From Paracentrotus lividus (taxonomy: Eukaryota > Echinodermata > Echinoidea > Camarodonta > Echinidae), in NCBI GenBank assembly GCA_940671915.1, contig CALNVZ010003426.1, forward strand, positions 48,808,435 to 48,872,434: a stretch of DNA of 64,000 nucleotides, written 5' to 3'. The notes beneath the pieces are model-generated. The model saw only the letters and a program-made list of their open reading frames with translations. It was not told where the DNA came from and searched no databases. Positions 1-14,342 of this stretch are shown piece after piece (positions within the stretch are counted from its first letter, which is position 1; each line of letters starts with the position of its first letter). Both the position numbers and the translations under genes were made by a program.

Positions 1-3000
1 GTTAGGTTGGCTAAGGTTTGGTACTGCTCCGTATAAGAGCTTATCTAGTCTATCACTCACAGTGTTATTACTGTCATAATTGTCTTTAAGCAAGGGGGAG
101 TCTGCACGAGATCCCATGTCACCATTCATTACATGATTCAAACAAGGTTTTCCCAACTTGTCAGCGAGGATGCCGTTTTCCGCCGTGGTAGACATGTCTC
201 TTTTCATTTGTTCCACTTTATCGCCAATTGTTTGTGGGGTTTTCTTGAGTAAACTGTCAATGTCATTGGAAGCAATGCCATCTTTGGCAAGTTTGATCCC
301 ACTATGAAGTTTATCATTCATATAGCCATTCGGCAGTCCTTGTTTTGCTGGTGAATCTTGATTCTGGGCTGCACTAGGATCCACCGAGTTATTGCATTCA
401 TTGGCATCAGTCTTTGTGCCTACAGGCAAGCCATTGCAAACCACACCTACAACTTTCTTATCCCCATCCTCGGATATCACATTTACTGAATAGCTACCTT
501 TGCTTTCCTTCTCACCATTTGCAGCCACTTCTGAGACCTTGACCTGATCCTCCTTGATGGAACCATTCTTGTTCTTGTCTCGCTCCTTGTCCTTGTCTTT
601 GTCCTTCTTTTTGTGCTTTGATTTTTTCTTGGACTTGGATTCCTTTGCATTCATGTTAGGGCTCATAGTACCCGGCGGGGCTGGCAGGATGGGTTGGTGG
701 TGAAGCTGGATCTGTGGAATGTTTGCAATAGTTGGAGAAGACTGGACAGTCATGGGTTGAGGGAACTGCGTGACTACTTGAACATGTGACAGAGGCATGT
801 TCTGTCCTTGAGTTTGGACTGTCATAGGAGCACCTTGTGATTGCCCGATGGCATTGAGGACGATCTGGCCTTGTTGAGGCTGTATCACCTGTACTTGTTG
901 TTGCTGAGCACCTGGTGCTCCTGGAATCACTGGACCCTGCTGAAGCAACCTCTTGATGAGAGGGGAATCTCTGTTTGTAGGACTCAAGGGACCCTGTATT
1001 CGCTGCATACCTGGAAAGCGTGCAATCTGCACATTTTGAGGGCTCCCTTGGACTTGTGTTACACTTGCTGTGTGGACCTGGTGATGCTGAATTTGGTAAT
1101 TCTGAGGAATTTGCGCCATGGTTAAGTTAGGTGACGGATGTGGGAGTATGGGCCTGGGACCCTGGGCATTACTGGTCGCTGGTGGGGGTTGCGGTAGGAT
1201 CGGCTTTGGGCCTGTTCTAGGAGGAGTGGTTACATTCTGCACCACAAGCTGTCCAGAATTCTGGGAGAGAATTGTAGCCTGGGCAAAGTTGCCTTGCTGT
1301 TTGCTGTTGGTCATAATCATGGTCTGGCCAGGCTGAAGATGCTGGACACCAGTGACCACATTAAGCTGTGGCTGCTGTTGCTGCTGTTGGACTTGCTGTT
1401 GAACTTGACCTTGTCCTGAAGGCTGCTGTACTAATGTCAAATGAAGGGGCACTTGTGTCTGGAACTGTTGTCCTTGGAAGTTTTGTTGGTTATGAATGAC
1501 CGTTTGATGGCCCTGTACTATTTGAGGTTGTACTTGAACATAGTTGCCAGCTTGAGTCTGAAGGACTGCTCCCTGGGAGTTCCTTACGACTGTTCCAGCA
1601 GACATGCTTACAGGATGTGTTTGAACCACGTTGCCTGCTTGCGTCTGAAGCACCGTCTGGTTTCCATGCATTTGGACATTGACCATTCCTCTTGAAACTA
1701 CAGCCTGTGCTGGAATCTGTTGCTGAATGACATACTGTTGCTGTGGTTGGGACTGCGTCACCATCAACTGTGTTCCTGGCTGTTTATTACTGTTAGCCAC
1801 TTGGTACTGCTGGGTGACCGGGGCCTTTGTCTGCTGCTGGGGCTGACTGAAAACACCAGCTTGACTAATAGCAACAGGCTCTGGCACAGTTGTCACAAGT
1901 CCTTGAATTCTTTGTTGGTGTGGCAGGTCAGGCGTTGATGTCTCCCCATTCATCTTCGGTGTTTGAGACCCTTCATCCTCAATGGTATCCGCCTCTGACA
2001 GCATGCTTTCTGTCTCCTCCATCGGGACATCGCAAGAACTTTGGTTGAGGACAGGGGAGCCTGCAATCTGGCGGATGATTCCTTCTGCAAGATCGGTCCT
2101 GTCCTCGCCATCCTCGTCATCTTCGTCTACTCCCACAGCATGCATGTTAGGGATTTTTTCTATTCTGACCTCACCATCTGGCAGTGACACTTTGAGAGGG
2201 GGCTGGCACTTCTCTGTGGATACATCCGCAGTAGACGGATTGGAGGACTTTTCTGCGGAACCTCTGCTGGGACTCTTACTGGATTGTCTTGGTGGGGTCT
2301 TCCTTCCTGATTTCCCACTGTTGCTTCGACTTCTGCTCTTACTCTTAGATTTCAGTTCAATGCTCGATTCTGAATTTGTATCTGACTGAATATGATTTTG
2401 CCCATTTCCACTTAGCACAGAAATTCCTTCACAAGACTCCTGTGGATGAACAGTAGAAGATACACTGGTGATTGTTTGAGGGATGCCTTTAGGCAGACTA
2501 TTTTCAGCCTGGGATGGAATACCAACCAGACCAGGTGCACCACTATTATTTGGCCTTTCCATTGGGGGAGCCCCAACAAAGTTCTGAGGCCCATTTAACG
2601 CCTGACCTTGGCTTATTTGTCCGTTAACTGGTTTACTATTGGCTTGTTGAGAGTCAAAGTTCAACTGTTGCTGGGGTACTCTCATGTTTCCTGCAATAAT
2701 ATCCGCCACACTGACATTTTCTCCCTGAGATGAATGTGGTACTGGTTGTTGCAACTGCACTCCCTGAGGCATTTGCTGTTGCTGTACTTGGGGTGCTTGT
2801 CCTGTACTCTGCACAGTTCCTGGAACCATCTGAGGCTGCATTGCCTGCGGTTGCACTATCGGTTGTTGTACAACCTGCTGGTGCTGCACGACTGGTGCAT
2901 GACTGTTCGGCACTATGGCTCTAGGAGCTATCAAAGGTACTCCTTGACTAACTTGTCCCCCAGCAGGAGCATGCATCTGTATCTGCAACGGCAATTGTCC

Positions 3001-3251
3001 AGTTTGTCCAAGAATCTGTCCAGGAGTAGGTCCATTGGTTGAAGGAGCCATCGGTCCGTGGATGTGTCCTGGTATTTGTCCATGGACCTGACCAGGGAGC
3101 TGTACCTGTGGAGGAGGAGCAACCAATTGTCTCTGGGGAACACCTTGGTTGAAGATACCGCCCTTAGGAGGAGGAGGACTTGGTGAGACTGTTGGAGATG
3201 GAGAGTGTCTTTGAGCCATCCTCGCAATCATGGCTGAAGCTGCCATTTGTC
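1..3251 (-). CDS. ARID2: ARID2 exon 15 (large Q-rich exon, incomplete)
   Basis: The acceptor AG is at 3253-3252; the exon completes Gly629 and stays open for 1083 more codons to the window edge. The product is rich in Gln, Pro, Val and Thr, as in the central region of vertebrate ARID2. Visible sub-regions: a Ser/Arg/Lys-rich stretch near residues 925-960 (about 2360-2255); an acidic patch near 1002-1014 (about 2133-2095) containing DEDDEDGED; a hydrophobic motif LIKRLLQQG near residue 1395 (about 950), resembling the LIKQLL motif of vertebrate ARID2; and a Lys/Asp-rich tract near 1496-1525 (about 650-560) that looks like a nuclear localisation or SR-like segment. Plus-strand open frames here are shadows of this exon. 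Confidence 0.93.
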
Positions 3252-6200
3252 CTGCCATAGTTTGAAAACACAGAGAATATATAACTACCAACATGAATAT
3301 CTATTTACAATAAGCTTTGAATCTTCGACTGTATCAATATAACCATAACAGAACCTCAAGGACCCGTTTGAAAATGATAAAATGGGCAATGAAAAATGAG
3401 TTAGTCCTCTACACAGGATTAAGTGTCGGGGGGGGGGGGGGGTATTGGGTTTTTGACAGACATGTATCAATCAGATGCGATTATTTACGTCTGGGACCGA
3501 CCTTTAACGTCACCATCCGAGAGAGATTCTGTGCTTTGATTTACCTTTTCCCAGCACGATTCCCATACATGAACATGCTTTATAGTTATTTTTAAGTATA
3601 CATATGGTGGTATAGAAGTTGGGCATCAACTTAATATAGAACCTGAAGATTCGCAACCAAATGAAAAAGCTGACCAGAGAGATTAAGATTTGTTGTTCCA
3701 AAGACTTTATCCGCCTGAACAATTATGATCAAATTTTGACAAATTTTGATCTAATAGTCATATAATAACTATTCAGAAACTTGTATTTTGTTCTCCATTT
3801 TCTGGAAAGGAGAACAAAATACAAGACAGAATCAGGAAAAGTGGATTTGACTACTGATCCATCATTTCTACCTCACAAAATAATTTGATATACGAAGACT
3901 CACCACTAGAGGAGGGGGCAGGCTGATTTGGTTGCCATTTCCACGGTAACGGGACACGCCTTCTTTTGATACCAGAGATGAGGAACTGAGGACCTGCCTC
4001 ACTATTTGCTTTCTTGCCTTCTACTGCTGGGAAGACAATCCTACCAACAAAAAAAATATATATTAACATTACAGCTATTGCAGTGCTGGTTAGAGTCGAA
4101 GGGGTAACAAGAAAGATTTCCTTGCTTATCTAAATTATGGTTGATTATTGAATGTATGTACTCTAGAATGTTTGTTTTTCGGTGACTGGAAAAAAAGAAA
4201 TAAATAAAAGAAAAAATAACTGTATCAGGACAACTACCCTTTGGACGATTTCCCCTGGACAACTACCCAAAGAATTTTGGTTAGGTGTAGGGTTAGAGGT
4301 TGATTTTCTGGCAGGGAAGTTGTCCCAGGCTAGTTGTCTTAGAACCAATAATAACAAAGGTTATACTATTAATATCAAGGAATGGTTGTAGGAGTTGTAG
4401 TTGTAGGAGACTTGAATTGAAAGTGACTTACTTGACGCATCTCATGAAGTCGTTTGAGTTGAGGATATTCCTGCCCATGATCTTACCACAGGCAGACAGA
4501 TACTCTGCAAACAGGTCTATGTTAGTGATAGAGGCATCTTGGTCTGTATCGTAGTGTGCACCCAACCTAAAGGGACAATAAAAAAAAGAATAAATTAAAT
4601 ATAGAACTTTTTAAAAGATAATATAAACTGTTGACGAGTATAAGGAGAAAATATTGATGATAGAACTTTATCAAACGAAAGTGATTTTACTTATGTAACT
4701 TATGTGAAATAAAACTGTCATCAATTTTCAATAACACCATCATCACATCATTTATTTACCACACTGGTGATTTATTCATTCGACTGCATAAAACTTCCCG
4801 AATTTGGAACACTCATAAAATCTGGAGCAGAAATATGCCCCTCCCAAAGATTTTCTGTAAATGTAATGCAGAGATGTAAAGGACTGACAGATGAATGATT
4901 GTAATCATGCCATAATAGAAGAATAATTTATCTCAGTAATGACAACTAACCAATCAGGATCCTTGTTGCATAGATTTCTTACATAAAAGACTCACTGTGA
5001 ATACATCAGAAATGTTGTTTCAAATTTGTAAGAGCCCACATCAAACAGAACTTACCTCCTTACCTATAGTATTTTTTTTTTTTTTTTTTTTTTAACAAGT
5101 TGAATTGATTTATATATAACTTACCATTGGCAGGCTAGACTCTCCATTTCAGCATCCTTGCCCTGATTCCCTTGGGCTGGTGGGGGTGGGGTGGGTGATG
5201 CTGAGCAGTTGGACAGTACCCCGATAGGTCCTACAAGGAATATATTCAAGATTGTTATAAGTTATTTGTCTTACCAGTACTTATTGTTTTACAAACACAG
5301 TGACATAGAAAATGCCGTTCATCATATAAGGGATCAGGAGTTGGTCCATTGGTAATTCTCTTTGTTACCTCTATAAATCAACCTATAAACGTCTGTTAAA
5401 AATTAATCAACCAATCACCATTAAAAATTTATTATATCAAACGATTGAATGCCAATGTAAACTCACTGTACCTCAAAATGTTGTGCACAGATTATAGATA
5501 CAGGACTATTATGTAAACCAGCCTGCAGACAATATTTCATACTGTGGAAATATTTTATTATTTGAATAGAACATCATTTGCACAAAAGACATTTGTTTTT
5601 ACTGGTCCCAAGTTATGGAATTCTCTTTCAAATGAGATTATACAATGTAATTCAATACAAATTTTCAAAGGAAGGTTTAAAAGTTTTGTTTTAGATACAT
5701 ACTAGTTGATTGTATTTCTATAACGTGTTAAATATTTATTAATTATTTTTCTCTGTATATATTTACCATTGTTTTAAGTCTGACTGTGTAAATACTCAAT
5801 CAATAATGTTTGTTTTTATTTTTTGTGTAGTTAACCCTAATCAGACTGGGGGGGGGGGCCATCATGGCCCCCCCTCGACATTTTCCGCGACCACTCCGCC
5901 GCACGAAATTTTCTAATCGCGCCGCTTGCTGACTTTTTACTTTCAAGTCTCGCGCATCTTTTGAAACCATTTTCACAAAAATCGGTCGTACCGTTACGAC
6001 GCTGCACGATTTTCAAAAATATCCGTCAGACCGAAAATGGCTCAAAAACGTGATTTTGTGTACAAAGTCAATGCAAATTGAGTTTTCTCACCTAATTCAT
6101 TAAGATATGATTATTTTCACTTTCATTGGCTGAAATCAATTTATTTTAGCATATTTATGCTTAAAAATGGTTCTTAACCCTAATCAGACTGGGGTGTTTC

Positions 6201-9200
6201 GGTAGCTGTCAAGACTGGGGGGGGGCCATGATGGCCCCCCCCTAAGATCTCGGCCGCCGATCGCGCGACCGCGCCGAAAATTTGCACGATGGTAGTGAGC
6301 CATTAATCTACAAGACTGCGCGCTGTAATTTTCAAAAATAATATGAATTTTTTTTATATGAATTAATTATGCTAATTTATGCATGAAATCATACTTTTTT
6401 CTCTAATTGAACAAATAAAGCTCCTAGAATGCTAATTTTGTGTATTATTATTCCTTATAGCATTCCTAAAAACTTACTAGAAAAAAATCTTGTTTCAAAA
6501 ATTAATTTCTTATGTATTTTATTGTTTATGAATTTTTATGTATTTCTTTGTTTTTCGACCTTTTGTTTCTTTCTTTTTTAAGCAAAAATCATTTAAGAAC
6601 CATTTTTAAGCATAAATATGCTAAAATAAATTGATTTCAGCCAATGAAAGTGAAAATAATCATATCTTTATGAATTAGGTGAGAAAACTCAATTTGCATT
6701 GACTTTGACACAAAATCACGTTTTTGAAGCCATTTTCGGTTCTGACGGATTTTTTTGAAAAATCGTGCAGCGTCGTAACGGTACGACCAATTTTTGCGAA
6801 AATGGTTTTAAAAGATGCGCGAGACTTGAAAGTAAAAAGTCAGCAAGGCGGCCGATCAAAAATTTCGTGCGGCGGAGTGGTCGGGGGGAAAATGTCGAGG
6901 GGGGGCCATGATGGCCCCCCCCAGTCTGATTAGGGTTAAATTTCATTTCATTTCAGTCTTTATTTAAATTCATAATAAAATACAAACAAGCATTATCATA
7001 TATATACAAGCATTACAAGATGAAATACAAGTCATAATAAATGACAAATTCATATAAAATAAATGATTTTTGCGTAAAAAAAAAAAGAAAACAAAAGGTC
7101 GAAAAAACAAAGAAATACATAAGAATTCATAAAACAATGAAATACATAAGAAATTAATTTAAACAAGAATTTTTACTAGTACAATGTTAGGAATGCTTAA
7201 GGAATAATTATACACAAAATTAGCATTCTAGGAGCTTTATTTTTCAATTAGAGCAAAAAGTATGATTCATGCAATAATTAGCATAATTAATTCATATTAA
7301 AAAAATTCATATTATTTTGGAAAATTAACAGCGCAGTCTTGTAGATTACATGGCTCACTACAATCGTGCAAATTTGCTCGGCTCGGTCGCGATCGGCGGC
7401 CGAGATCTTGGGGGGGGGCCACATGGCCCCCCCCCCCCCCAGTCTTGACAGCTACCAAAACACCCCAGTCTGATTAGGGTTAAGTAATAATTCATACAAA
7501 AATTGTGTAATTTTAAAGGAGGCCTTCACTTACAAGCTCTGCTTATTATTGTCCCTTCTCTTTCAATTTCACATTGTTTATATTTGTAATATTTATTATG
7601 TTGTAAATATGTAAATTGCAATATCATTGTAAATACGAAAAGATTGAAAGAGGAATAAATAAATAAATAAAAATTAATTGTCTAAATTAATAAATAACTC
7701 AAATTGAGACTCACTTGATGACTGGGCAGGAGGGGTCTGGTGTTTAGCCGGTGGTTGTTGGGGAGGGGCAGCACTGGGTGACATCCCTGGTCTTCCCATC
7801 GTCACAATGGGATGATGAATACCATCAGGTACATGATCAACGATCTTGATTCCTACAAAGGCATCCGCTCCTAATGACTGGGCGTCCAATGTGATAAGGC
7901 ATACCAGCACGTCTGTAAGGTGTAGGGTCAAATATCAAAATGAAAATGAAATCTGATATTTTGTTGAAATATTTGTAATTAAACTCCTGCTCAGTGTTAT
8001 AGCTTGGTTATTTCTAGTGATGGTTCAAATTTCACGAAAAAGAAGTTGTTCTTACAAATGGAGCTCACGGTTAGCAGCTAAATGATGACCCCCCCAAAAA
8101 ACCAAAAAAAACAAATAATAAATAAAATAAAAAAATTTTTAAAAAAATAGCCCCCTACATCTAGTAGATCTAAATACCAATTACTGAATTAGCTGTAAAT
8201 TTACTTTAAAGTCCCAGAGCGGACCGAGAAATGAAAACCAAAATTACATATAAAACGAAAGCTAATATTTCTTCATAAAACAACAATTCCCAATTTAAGC
8301 ATTTTTATCTTCCATCTAGAAAGTATTTCATTAAAAAGGTGATTGAACCTCAACCAGGCCATCCCTCCCAATTACTCAAAAAAAGTACACCTATTATAAT
8401 GGCGCGGCTGATGACGTCAAAAAATGTTAACGGAATGCTACATGCTAAATGCTGAATGAATTTGCCCTTTCATTTCATAACAATAGAATTCTAGCACACA
8501 TGAGGTCTATTGTTCTGACATAGCAATGCAAACGTGTTTTCTAAAGGCAAAACCCAATCATGCCTGGCAGTAGCATTCCCTTAAACTTCTTTGACGGACG
8601 TCATCAACCGCGCCATTATAAAATAGGGGTAACTTTTCGAGTATTTGGGAGGGATGGCCTGGTTGAGGTTCGATCACCTTTTTATGAATACTGTTATGAA
8701 AATTGAATTTATTTTGGGGGGTATTTATGTTATACGCCTACTTAGCTTTCAATCGATGTAAGGTTATATTTACTCCGTCAACGGTCTTTAATGTAAGTTT
8801 TGTTGTTAACTTACTTATTTTTTGAGAATACCATAGGAATTTTGATAAAAATTTGACAAACACTCATATACTACACAGATGCAGAGTTAATCCATAATCA
8901 CACTTCACAGATCTTGTTAGGCCTATCACTTTTGTGCACATGTTTACCAAGCAAAACAAATTAGGCTAGTTAAGAAAAAAAAAAAGAATATTTAATCATC
9001 AAAATATGGAAAAATTTTACAATGTAAATATTGATTTAAATACAAACGATATTTTCGGATTTTTTTTCTTTCTTAAATGATTGTGATCGCGATCGCAATT
9101 GTGATCGCAATATCTACCTAACCATGCTGCCCCATCCATTATGTTTCCTGTTGGTGCTTTTCCCTGTTTTCCAAACGCTTTTCCCTTAGCAAAAGACCAA

Positions 9201-12200
9201 AACATTCGGTAAATACTTGAAAATTAAACATTTAATGTCGAATTGAAAGCATAATTCTCGTAAAAAATGTCCATAAAAAATGATTAGATATAGCAATAAG
9301 TAAGTTAGATGCAGTTTTAATGTGAAATTAGTGGTGGCTGGAAGCAGTGTTTTTCAACACGAGTGGTGGTCGGAAAGTACCCGTGGTGGTCGGGCCCAAC
9401 TACCGCCGACCAGCGTAGCTATAACACTGCTCCTGCTACTATTCAAAGGCACTCCACAATATTCCATATTTTAGATATTTGATAGAACAAGTGGTTAAAT
9501 TCTGCACAGTGTATTATAAACTGTATGAGCTCTAAACACGTACTGATTAAATGCGCATTGCTGGTACAGATGTACGCTAGAGTCACTGCTAGCTTGCTGT
9601 TTAGGGCCGTTTTGCTTGCAATAATTCTTTCCCAATTTTCATTTTCCATAGAAATCAATTCCGGGAAGAAAAAACAAATGATTTTTCTTCCCGGCATTCA
9701 TATTTCGGATAACTTCCGAAGCGAACTTCTGAAACAAAAATGGCGTATACTCCTATTCTCGCAAAAGAGCGAGATTTCGCATTCGGTGAGTGCTCCATTC
9801 AACGAGGCGTAGCCGACTTGAATAGAGCTTCTTTAACCTCATGCGAAATCTCCTACCATCACACTCATGCCTATTCACTGTTTCTATACTGACCTATGCT
9901 ATGATGGACAGTGGAAAGACGAGTGCAGAAAGGTTCTTCTCTCTCTGACATGACAAGCATGACCTCTAGCGCCCCCAGGAGTAGCTGGATGTCATGGATC
10001 GTGAGGAGATTGACAATCTTGACGTAGATGGTAGGTTCCAAGCACCGCTGGAAGAGATCCAGGTTGTTATCCACCATCATTAGCTTCTCCATAAGCTCCA
10101 TCGCTAGAAAATGCATAAACAATAACGGTAATAGTAAACAATATTAGAAATAGTGACTTTTCAAAAAGTAAACTATCACTTAGTCTAAATCTACTTTGAC
10201 TAATGTCCATTTGGTCTCATCTTACATGGTCTTATTTCATATATAACCAGTTCAACTAATGACCTTTTGGTCTGATTACCATTTCGTCTAAATCCCAGTT
10301 TGTCTAATGTCCACTTGGACTATCACCACTTGGTCAATTCCAGTAACAAACTGGTAAAAGACTAAATATTCATTTGGGCATTAGATGAAAATGCAATTAG
10401 GCCATTTGGCTATTGGACGAATTGGACATTGGACCAAGTGGTTATTAGACCATGTGGATATAAACCTTTTAAAAATCTCGCTTCAGTGGTAACTTACAGA
10501 CAACTGATCAAAGAATTTACTTAGGAGTGGCGTCAATTTTCAGTACAAATTTCTAATCCTTCAAGCAATTTCAATGTGGAATATTTATTTTTCACCATAG
10601 GTAAATTATTTGATTTTCAGGTAAATTAACCAAATGGTCTTTCCTCTAAATAAATAACCATTGACCGCCAAAAATGGCATGCTTTAATTGGCACAACATA
10701 AGGGATACCGGTATGAAAAAAAAAAAAAAAAAAAAAAAAAAACCTCTCCATTTCAAGCGTAATATTTGAGTTTAGAATCTATCATTCTGATATTATATTG
10801 CATGATTGCTATTTCAATTGTTCATTCTAAAGACATATCTATAAATTTTGTATTCTTTTGTTGGAAATGGAAACAAACAAAATTGAATTGAGTTGAACTG
10901 AGCAAAAAAATGAGTAAACTCACATCTGAGAGCAACAAACTTATCAGACTGTGATAGCAGGCCTTTATGGATTGTATGCAGCATGAGTTGTGTACTGACG
11001 TAGTCTATGGAATCTAGAATAATCTGTTATAAGGAGAGGGCGAGAAGAAGAACAATGAGAATATTAAATAAATACTACTTAAACAACATGGTAAGCACTA
11101 TACAAAAAAAGTTATTCTAATTTTTTTTCCAGTCAGCGAAATGAATGTTTTGAGAAAATATGTAGCCAATTATTTGGCAAAAGCTAATTTATACAATTAT
11201 TTACCTTTGCAATTGGGCCAAAAATTACTAGTACTACATTTTATCTTTATACCTGACGTGACAATTGTGTATCGAACAGAGGCGCCCTAAACAGCAGCAA
11301 ATTAAAGCTTATTATATTAGCTTATCAAAACTGGCAATAATAAAAAATTAATATCTTAAACGAGATATCTATAACATTCTATCTAGTTTGAATCATATGA
11401 TACACCTGCAAATGATGAGATTTTATCTATCTACATTCTAATTATCTATAACAGAAATTAAGGTGCTCACTTACCTAGAAATCACCAACAAAGAGAAACA
11501 TAGTAGAATAACTTACATGGTTGCATATATTAGTGAGTGTATCCAAGCCCAGTTGTTGTAGCATTGTACATGAGTTATGAGCTAAGAGTAATAGGAATCT
11601 GTAAAGTGTCCGATGCCGGGCCATGGTACTGATGTGATGGCTTTCAAACGATAGGTTCCTGAAGATTATAGCGATCTGTGGGAAGCAATCAACAATAATT
11701 GTTATGCCCTTGTTCGTAAAAGCACATAAATTTCATTATGGAATTAAACGGAGGACAGATTATCAACTCAACTTTGCTACATAAAAATGCTGCACTTGAA
11801 AAAACAACACTATCTGCACAGACCACCAAGAGAGGCTAGACTTTGGCATGCGAAAAGGACACTTTAGATAAGAATAAACACATTAACAAATTTGTGAAGA
11901 ATTCCTACAAAACTCAATAAAGGAGAACTTAATAATCTGCTTTGATTATTGCAGGTCTAAGTTTTTTTAAATTGCTATTTGCCAGGAAAATCCCTTTGTT
12001 TCAGTACATTCAAATATCAAGGAGAGAAAAGTCCAATAATAACTTTACAGACATAGACGGGGTTAATTATCCTAATTCTAGAGGACTAACATGTAGAATG
12101 AATACCAGCTACAAATAAATTACTTGCAAATAATTCAATATAAATCAATCAATAAAACTGTATTATTTCTTTATCATTTCTTTTTTAGAATAAAGTCAAC

Positions 12201-14298
12201 CAAAAAGCACGGGCTGGATAAATCTATTCAAATAAAAGAGAATAATAGAACACTTTCTTTCTTTCTTTGAAAAAATAATAAACGTGTGCTTACCTGTAAT
12301 ATCCTCTGTCCCTCGACATCCGATAAACCCATCTTCCTTACACAAAACAGCTCAACATCTTTGTACTGTCTCTTATCTATAACAAAACAAAAAAGAAATT
12401 AACAATTGAACAGAACAGAATACAGAACAAACATCTCTGTTCATTATCAAAACAATGAGTCCAAAAGAACAATGACGATGCTTCTGTTGCTTCATGATTT
12501 CATTCAAAGTTTATCCTTAAGTAAGTATGTTATTGGAGTTTCCTATTCTGTTCATATGAGTATGGAAATTGCATTCTGTACTGATTTCTTCATAGATAAA
12601 ATGTAAACTTTTGTTCAGGTCAAGTGAACAATACCAATTACTGATTCTAATAGAAACTGTGAAATATCTGAGTAACTATAAGTAAGAGGTAATCAAGCCG
12701 GTACCGGGGTAGTCTATGTGAGAAAAGTGTGGTCTCTTTACTGTCTTAATTACAAATGTGAGTTCTGCTTTGATTTCCCACACATTATCACAATTCATTA
12801 TACATCAAGACTCTTTTTCTAATTTGCAGTTCAAAGAAAATAATGAGATGACTGAGCACTCCTCACCTTCAGGTTTCTTAGAACCTGGACCGATGACCTC
12901 TCTGACCTCCTTATCACTTATTGTGTCGTACCAGAACTGGACAAATTTCCTCTTAGTTTTCTTCATCCAGTCCTCTTCATATAGCTTCCGTAAGCTGCCT
13001 GGACCTAAGAAAAGAGAAATTAAATATAATAATACAGAGGAATCAAGATCAATGCACATATTGTATTATCTAGATCCCCCTTATGACTATAAACGTTTTA
13101 TGTGATATGTACTTGTAAACTTGCAACTATACATTCTGTTGACTATGTTTGTTTTTGTTTTGGTTCCGTATTTGTGTAATTATTACTTTCGTGTTGTATT
13201 TGAATTTTTTTTTTTTTTGTCATGTAATGCTGACAAAATGATCTTTCGAAAGGACAAAATGATCTTTCGAAAGGACAAATAAAATCTATCTGAAAATCTG
13301 AAATCCAACCTATCAACAAATAAAGCGTCACTTCGGTGTTGAAATGTGACAACGCATTAGCTTCTACAGGTTTTCATTATTTTTTAATTAGTTAACCTAT
13401 GTGAACTCATCAATGAAGTACACACAATGAAATGCCATGGCTTTTATACTGCAATTATAGCATGCAAGTGTAAACATCATAAAGATATTGCACAGTGCCC
13501 TTGATAAATGTATTAGTCTGTTTTTTGCTTATTGGCAATTAAATTGCAATCAACCTTTTTGGACATCCAACCCCCATTTTATCTGTTTTTACTCATTTAC
13601 TTGAACTAATCATCTATGATAAAAAGAGAGCATTCACCTTCACTTGGAGAACAAACACAAATCATTCCTAAAATGTTCCCCATTTTCAGGATCAGAAATA
13701 CATACATGTACTTTATGGAATTGCCCTTTTGTCAAAGATAGAAGAGTGATGATTTGGTTTTGAACTTAGAGTTATATTACCACATTATTCAATTGGAAAG
13801 TTCCGCAAAAAAAAAAAGGTGAATGATCATTTCAAAAGGACTGGAATCAACAGTACAAAGTTAACCGACATCGTCTTACCTTCGTAGAAGATGCCGGCAT
13901 GTGCGAGGAGGAGGTCGATGAGCAGGGGAGCTTTCTCCAAGTGGATGACGTGCTTGCCCTCGTTAGATAACAATGTACAGATATTGATAGCAAAGTCCAC
14001 CTCGTTTGGGAGGCCACACTGGAGTGAGTGGAGAATGCGGTCGTACTCAGAGGTCTTGCATTTTTCCGTCGCAAAGTGATGCGTCTGTCGAACTTTGTCT
14101 GCAAAGGAAGGTTGAAAATCACAGTCAGTGGTGATAGAATTCATTCGTGTTTAATTTAAGCACAAATAAAGCTTGATTTGGTATCCCGGTATGTGAATGA
14201 CCACAAATAAAAAAAAAAAGTTGAAATTGAAAGAGCTCCCATACTTTTGTATAAAAGAAAGCTAAAATAAGCTGAAAATCATTAAAAGAAAAAAGAAG

Positions 14299-14342
<44 letters not shown>

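Noticed and set aside
841..3042. Plus-strand frames of 70-135 codons opposite the large ARID2 exon
   Set aside because: They are antisense shadows of the Gln/Pro-rich exon; none has splice signals or family similarity.
5831..7483. TTAACCCTAA words as telomeric sequence
   Set aside because: Each occurs once at an element end followed by unique TCAGACTGGGG; there is no tandem TTAGGG array.
9332..9430. Short inverted GCAGTGTT/AACACTGC pair
   Set aside because: Arms are only eight bases and the interior is not palindromic; too weak to call an element.
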